This document shows positions 4,609-5,888 of a stretch of 5,888 nt of DNA, in pieces; the first letter of the stretch is position 1, and every line of letters starts with the position of its first letter. The DNA comes from Candidatus Fermentibacteraceae bacterium (GTDB lineage Bacteria; Fermentibacterota; Fermentibacteria; Fermentibacterales; JCC-6). The notes beneath the pieces are model-generated. The model was not told the origin of the DNA. It was given only the letters and a program-made list of their open reading frames with translations, and ran no database searches. The stretch is from positions 1-5,888 of the forward strand of contig JAGGYZ010000340.1 in assembly GCA_021162285.1 (NCBI GenBank), in the 5' to 3' direction. A program made the translations under genes and the position numbers.

Positions 4609-5888
4609 TCAAACTTCTCTTCGTCTTCTAGACAGCAGAACAAGATCTCTTAAACCCTGGGTTGTGTGGCACTTTCTCCATGCCTCATCAAACCCCGGGG
4701 CTGTGGTAATTTCTGCAATTGCCATAAGGGCTTTCAGGTGGAAGTTTCGCTGATCCATGGTTCCGGCAAGGATAAACACAGTGTGCACAGGTTCTGACGG
4801 ATTCCCGAAATTGATTCCTCCGGTGCATCTTGCAAGGTTTACGGTAAATTTCTCTTTTCCAGGAACAACTATATGAGGTATTGCCAGCCCCGGGCGCAGT
4901 GCTGTAGGTGATGCCTTTTCTCTGTCAAACAGAAGCTGATAGAGTTCAGTCGGCTGCATTTCCAGAGCCGGTGCGATTGTTTCTGCTGCTGTTTTCAGGA
5001 ATTCCTTAAGCTCCATGGGTTCCGGGATGTCAATAATTTCCGACCTGAGGACAAGTCGGTCAAAGCGGTCTTCTGTTATTATGTCTCTTTCCATGAGAAC
5101 TTTCTTCAGCTCCCTGGTTATGGATTCGTTTCTGAATTTAAGCTCTCCGGGAAAGATTCTTGCTGCGAGATGAAGAAGAGCCGAATCTCTCTGCACACGC
5201 TTTCTGGAGTAAACAAAGTACCAGATCGATCCTCCGAAGATTACAGCGGAAGAGGCTATCAGTGCATCGGTGCCGATCATCACCAGAAAAAACAGCATGG
5301 ATGCCGTGCCGATTATCTGCATCCATGGGTACAACGGACTTTTGAAAGAGGGTTTGTAGGTGTGAATACGGCTTTCCCGCATTACGATAACAACCACATT
5401 GGTCAGCATGAACAGAAAAATCTGCATGGCACTGGCCATTTTTACAAGTCTCACAAAGTTGACAAACAGCATTGATGCGATAAAGATGCTGGTGAGTCCG
5501 ATGGAGAACCACGGGGTTCCGCTCCTGGATCCGATTCTGCCTATTACAGCCGGTACAAGCCGGTCTCTGCTCATTGCCAGGGGAAACCTTGCCGAAGCCA
5601 GAATTCCAGCATTGGCCGTTGATAGAAATGCGAAGATCGCCGCGATTGCCAGAACTATGAACCCTGTTCTGCCGGCGAAGGTTGCGGCTGCATCTGAAAG
5701 CGGAGTCATGGAAGCGGCAAGAACACCTCCGTCAAGCGTTCCTACACACACAGTAACAGAAGTGAAGTACAGGAAAGTTACCACTGCAAGTGATGCTATC
5801 ATGCTGAGGGGAATGTCCCGGCGGGGATTTGCTGCCTCTTCAGCTACGCTGGCAGCTTTTGTAAGCCCTCCAAAAGCAACAAAGATCA
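4609..5888 (-). CDS. APC-superfamily amino acid permease with C-terminal PTS EIIA type-2 domain (5' end outside window)
   Basis: The frame is open to the window edge; 425 C-terminal codons are visible, numbered here from the edge. Residues 3-25 (FVAFGGLTKAASVAEEAANP and on to IP) match the conserved loop after helix 6 of APC amino acid permeases (A-F-x-G, A-E-E, N-P-x-R-x-I-P). Six hydrophobic segments follow at about 30-51, 76-105 (with STANAGILASARFPLAMSRD), 126-142, 150-170, 187-207 and 209-227, as expected for helices 7-12. After a charged linker (228-285) comes a PTS EIIA type-2 domain (about 286-418): LLFDREKASPTAL, GLAIPH with His338 (codon 4873-4875) as the expected phospho-acceptor, VFILAGT and LRDLVLL. 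The visible Met at 5802 is internal, because the permease motif precedes it. It probably imports or exchanges an amino acid, with transport or protein contacts controlled through EIIA; the substrate cannot be told. No terminator is seen after its TGA. Confidence 0.93.
   Translation of the reverse strand, partial: IFVAFGGLTKAASVAEEAANPRRDIPLSMIASLAVVTFLYFTSVTVCVGTLDGGVLAASMTPLSDAAATFAGRTGFIVLAIAAIFAFLSTANAGILASARFPLAMSRDRLVPAVIGRIGSRSGTPWFSIGLTSIFIASMLFVNFVRLVKMASAMQIFLFMLTNVVVIVMRESRIHTYKPSFKSPLYPWMQIIGTASMLFFLVMIGTDALIASSAVIFGGSIWYFVYSRKRVQRDSALLHLAARIFPGELKFRNESITRELKKVLMERDIITEDRFDRLVLRSEIIDIPEPMELKEFLKTAAETIAPALEMQPTELYQLLFDREKASPTALRPGLAIPHIVVPGKEKFTVNLARCTGGINFGNPSEPVHTVFILAGTMDQRNFHLKALMAIAEITTAPGFDEAWRKCHTTQGLRDLVLLSRRRREV

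Overview
The window is ordinary bacterial chromosome: tightly packed genes, two CCA-encoding tRNAs, sigma70-like promoters and intrinsic terminators. I see no insertion sequence, CRISPR array, phage gene or transposon end. A lipobox protein points to a bacterium with processed lipoproteins. Arginine is often encoded by AGA/AGG and base composition is intermediate. The proteins look divergent from the usual model phyla. An uncultured lineage of the Fibrobacterota/Fermentibacterota kind would fit, but that is an impression and not a placement.

Layout: (1) 1-2139, plus strand: a probable three-gene run of folC (dihydrofolate/folylpolyglutamate synthase, 5' end outside the window), a 76-aa two-helix membrane protein, and a lipoprotein with a formylglycine-generating-enzyme (FGE-sulfatase) fold that lacks the catalytic cysteine pair. 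The stop of the second gene touches the start of the third. (2) 2138-2247: a shared hairpin terminator and a convergent tRNA-Val(UAC) on the minus strand. (3) 2248-2327: a short divergent promoter region firing the tRNA leftward and the next gene rightward. (4) 2328-4455, plus strand: a roughly 600-residue soluble protein I cannot assign to a family, apparently built from several ACT-like alpha/beta modules, overlapping by 8 nt a 111-aa two-helix membrane protein. (5) 4452-4599: a self-contained tRNA-Met(CAU) unit whose -35 box overlaps the preceding stop codon and whose terminator starts at the tRNA's last base. (6) 4609-5888, minus strand: the 3' part of an APC-superfamily amino acid permease fused to a C-terminal PTS EIIA type-2 domain that keeps its phospho-acceptor histidine.

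The points most worth following are the permease-EIIA fusion (transport possibly controlled by phosphorelay or nitrogen/carbon status) and the unassigned multi-module protein with its membrane partner. If its modules do bind amino acids or other small ligands, it would be a sensor without a catalytic domain. Nothing in the window directly links these two loci.
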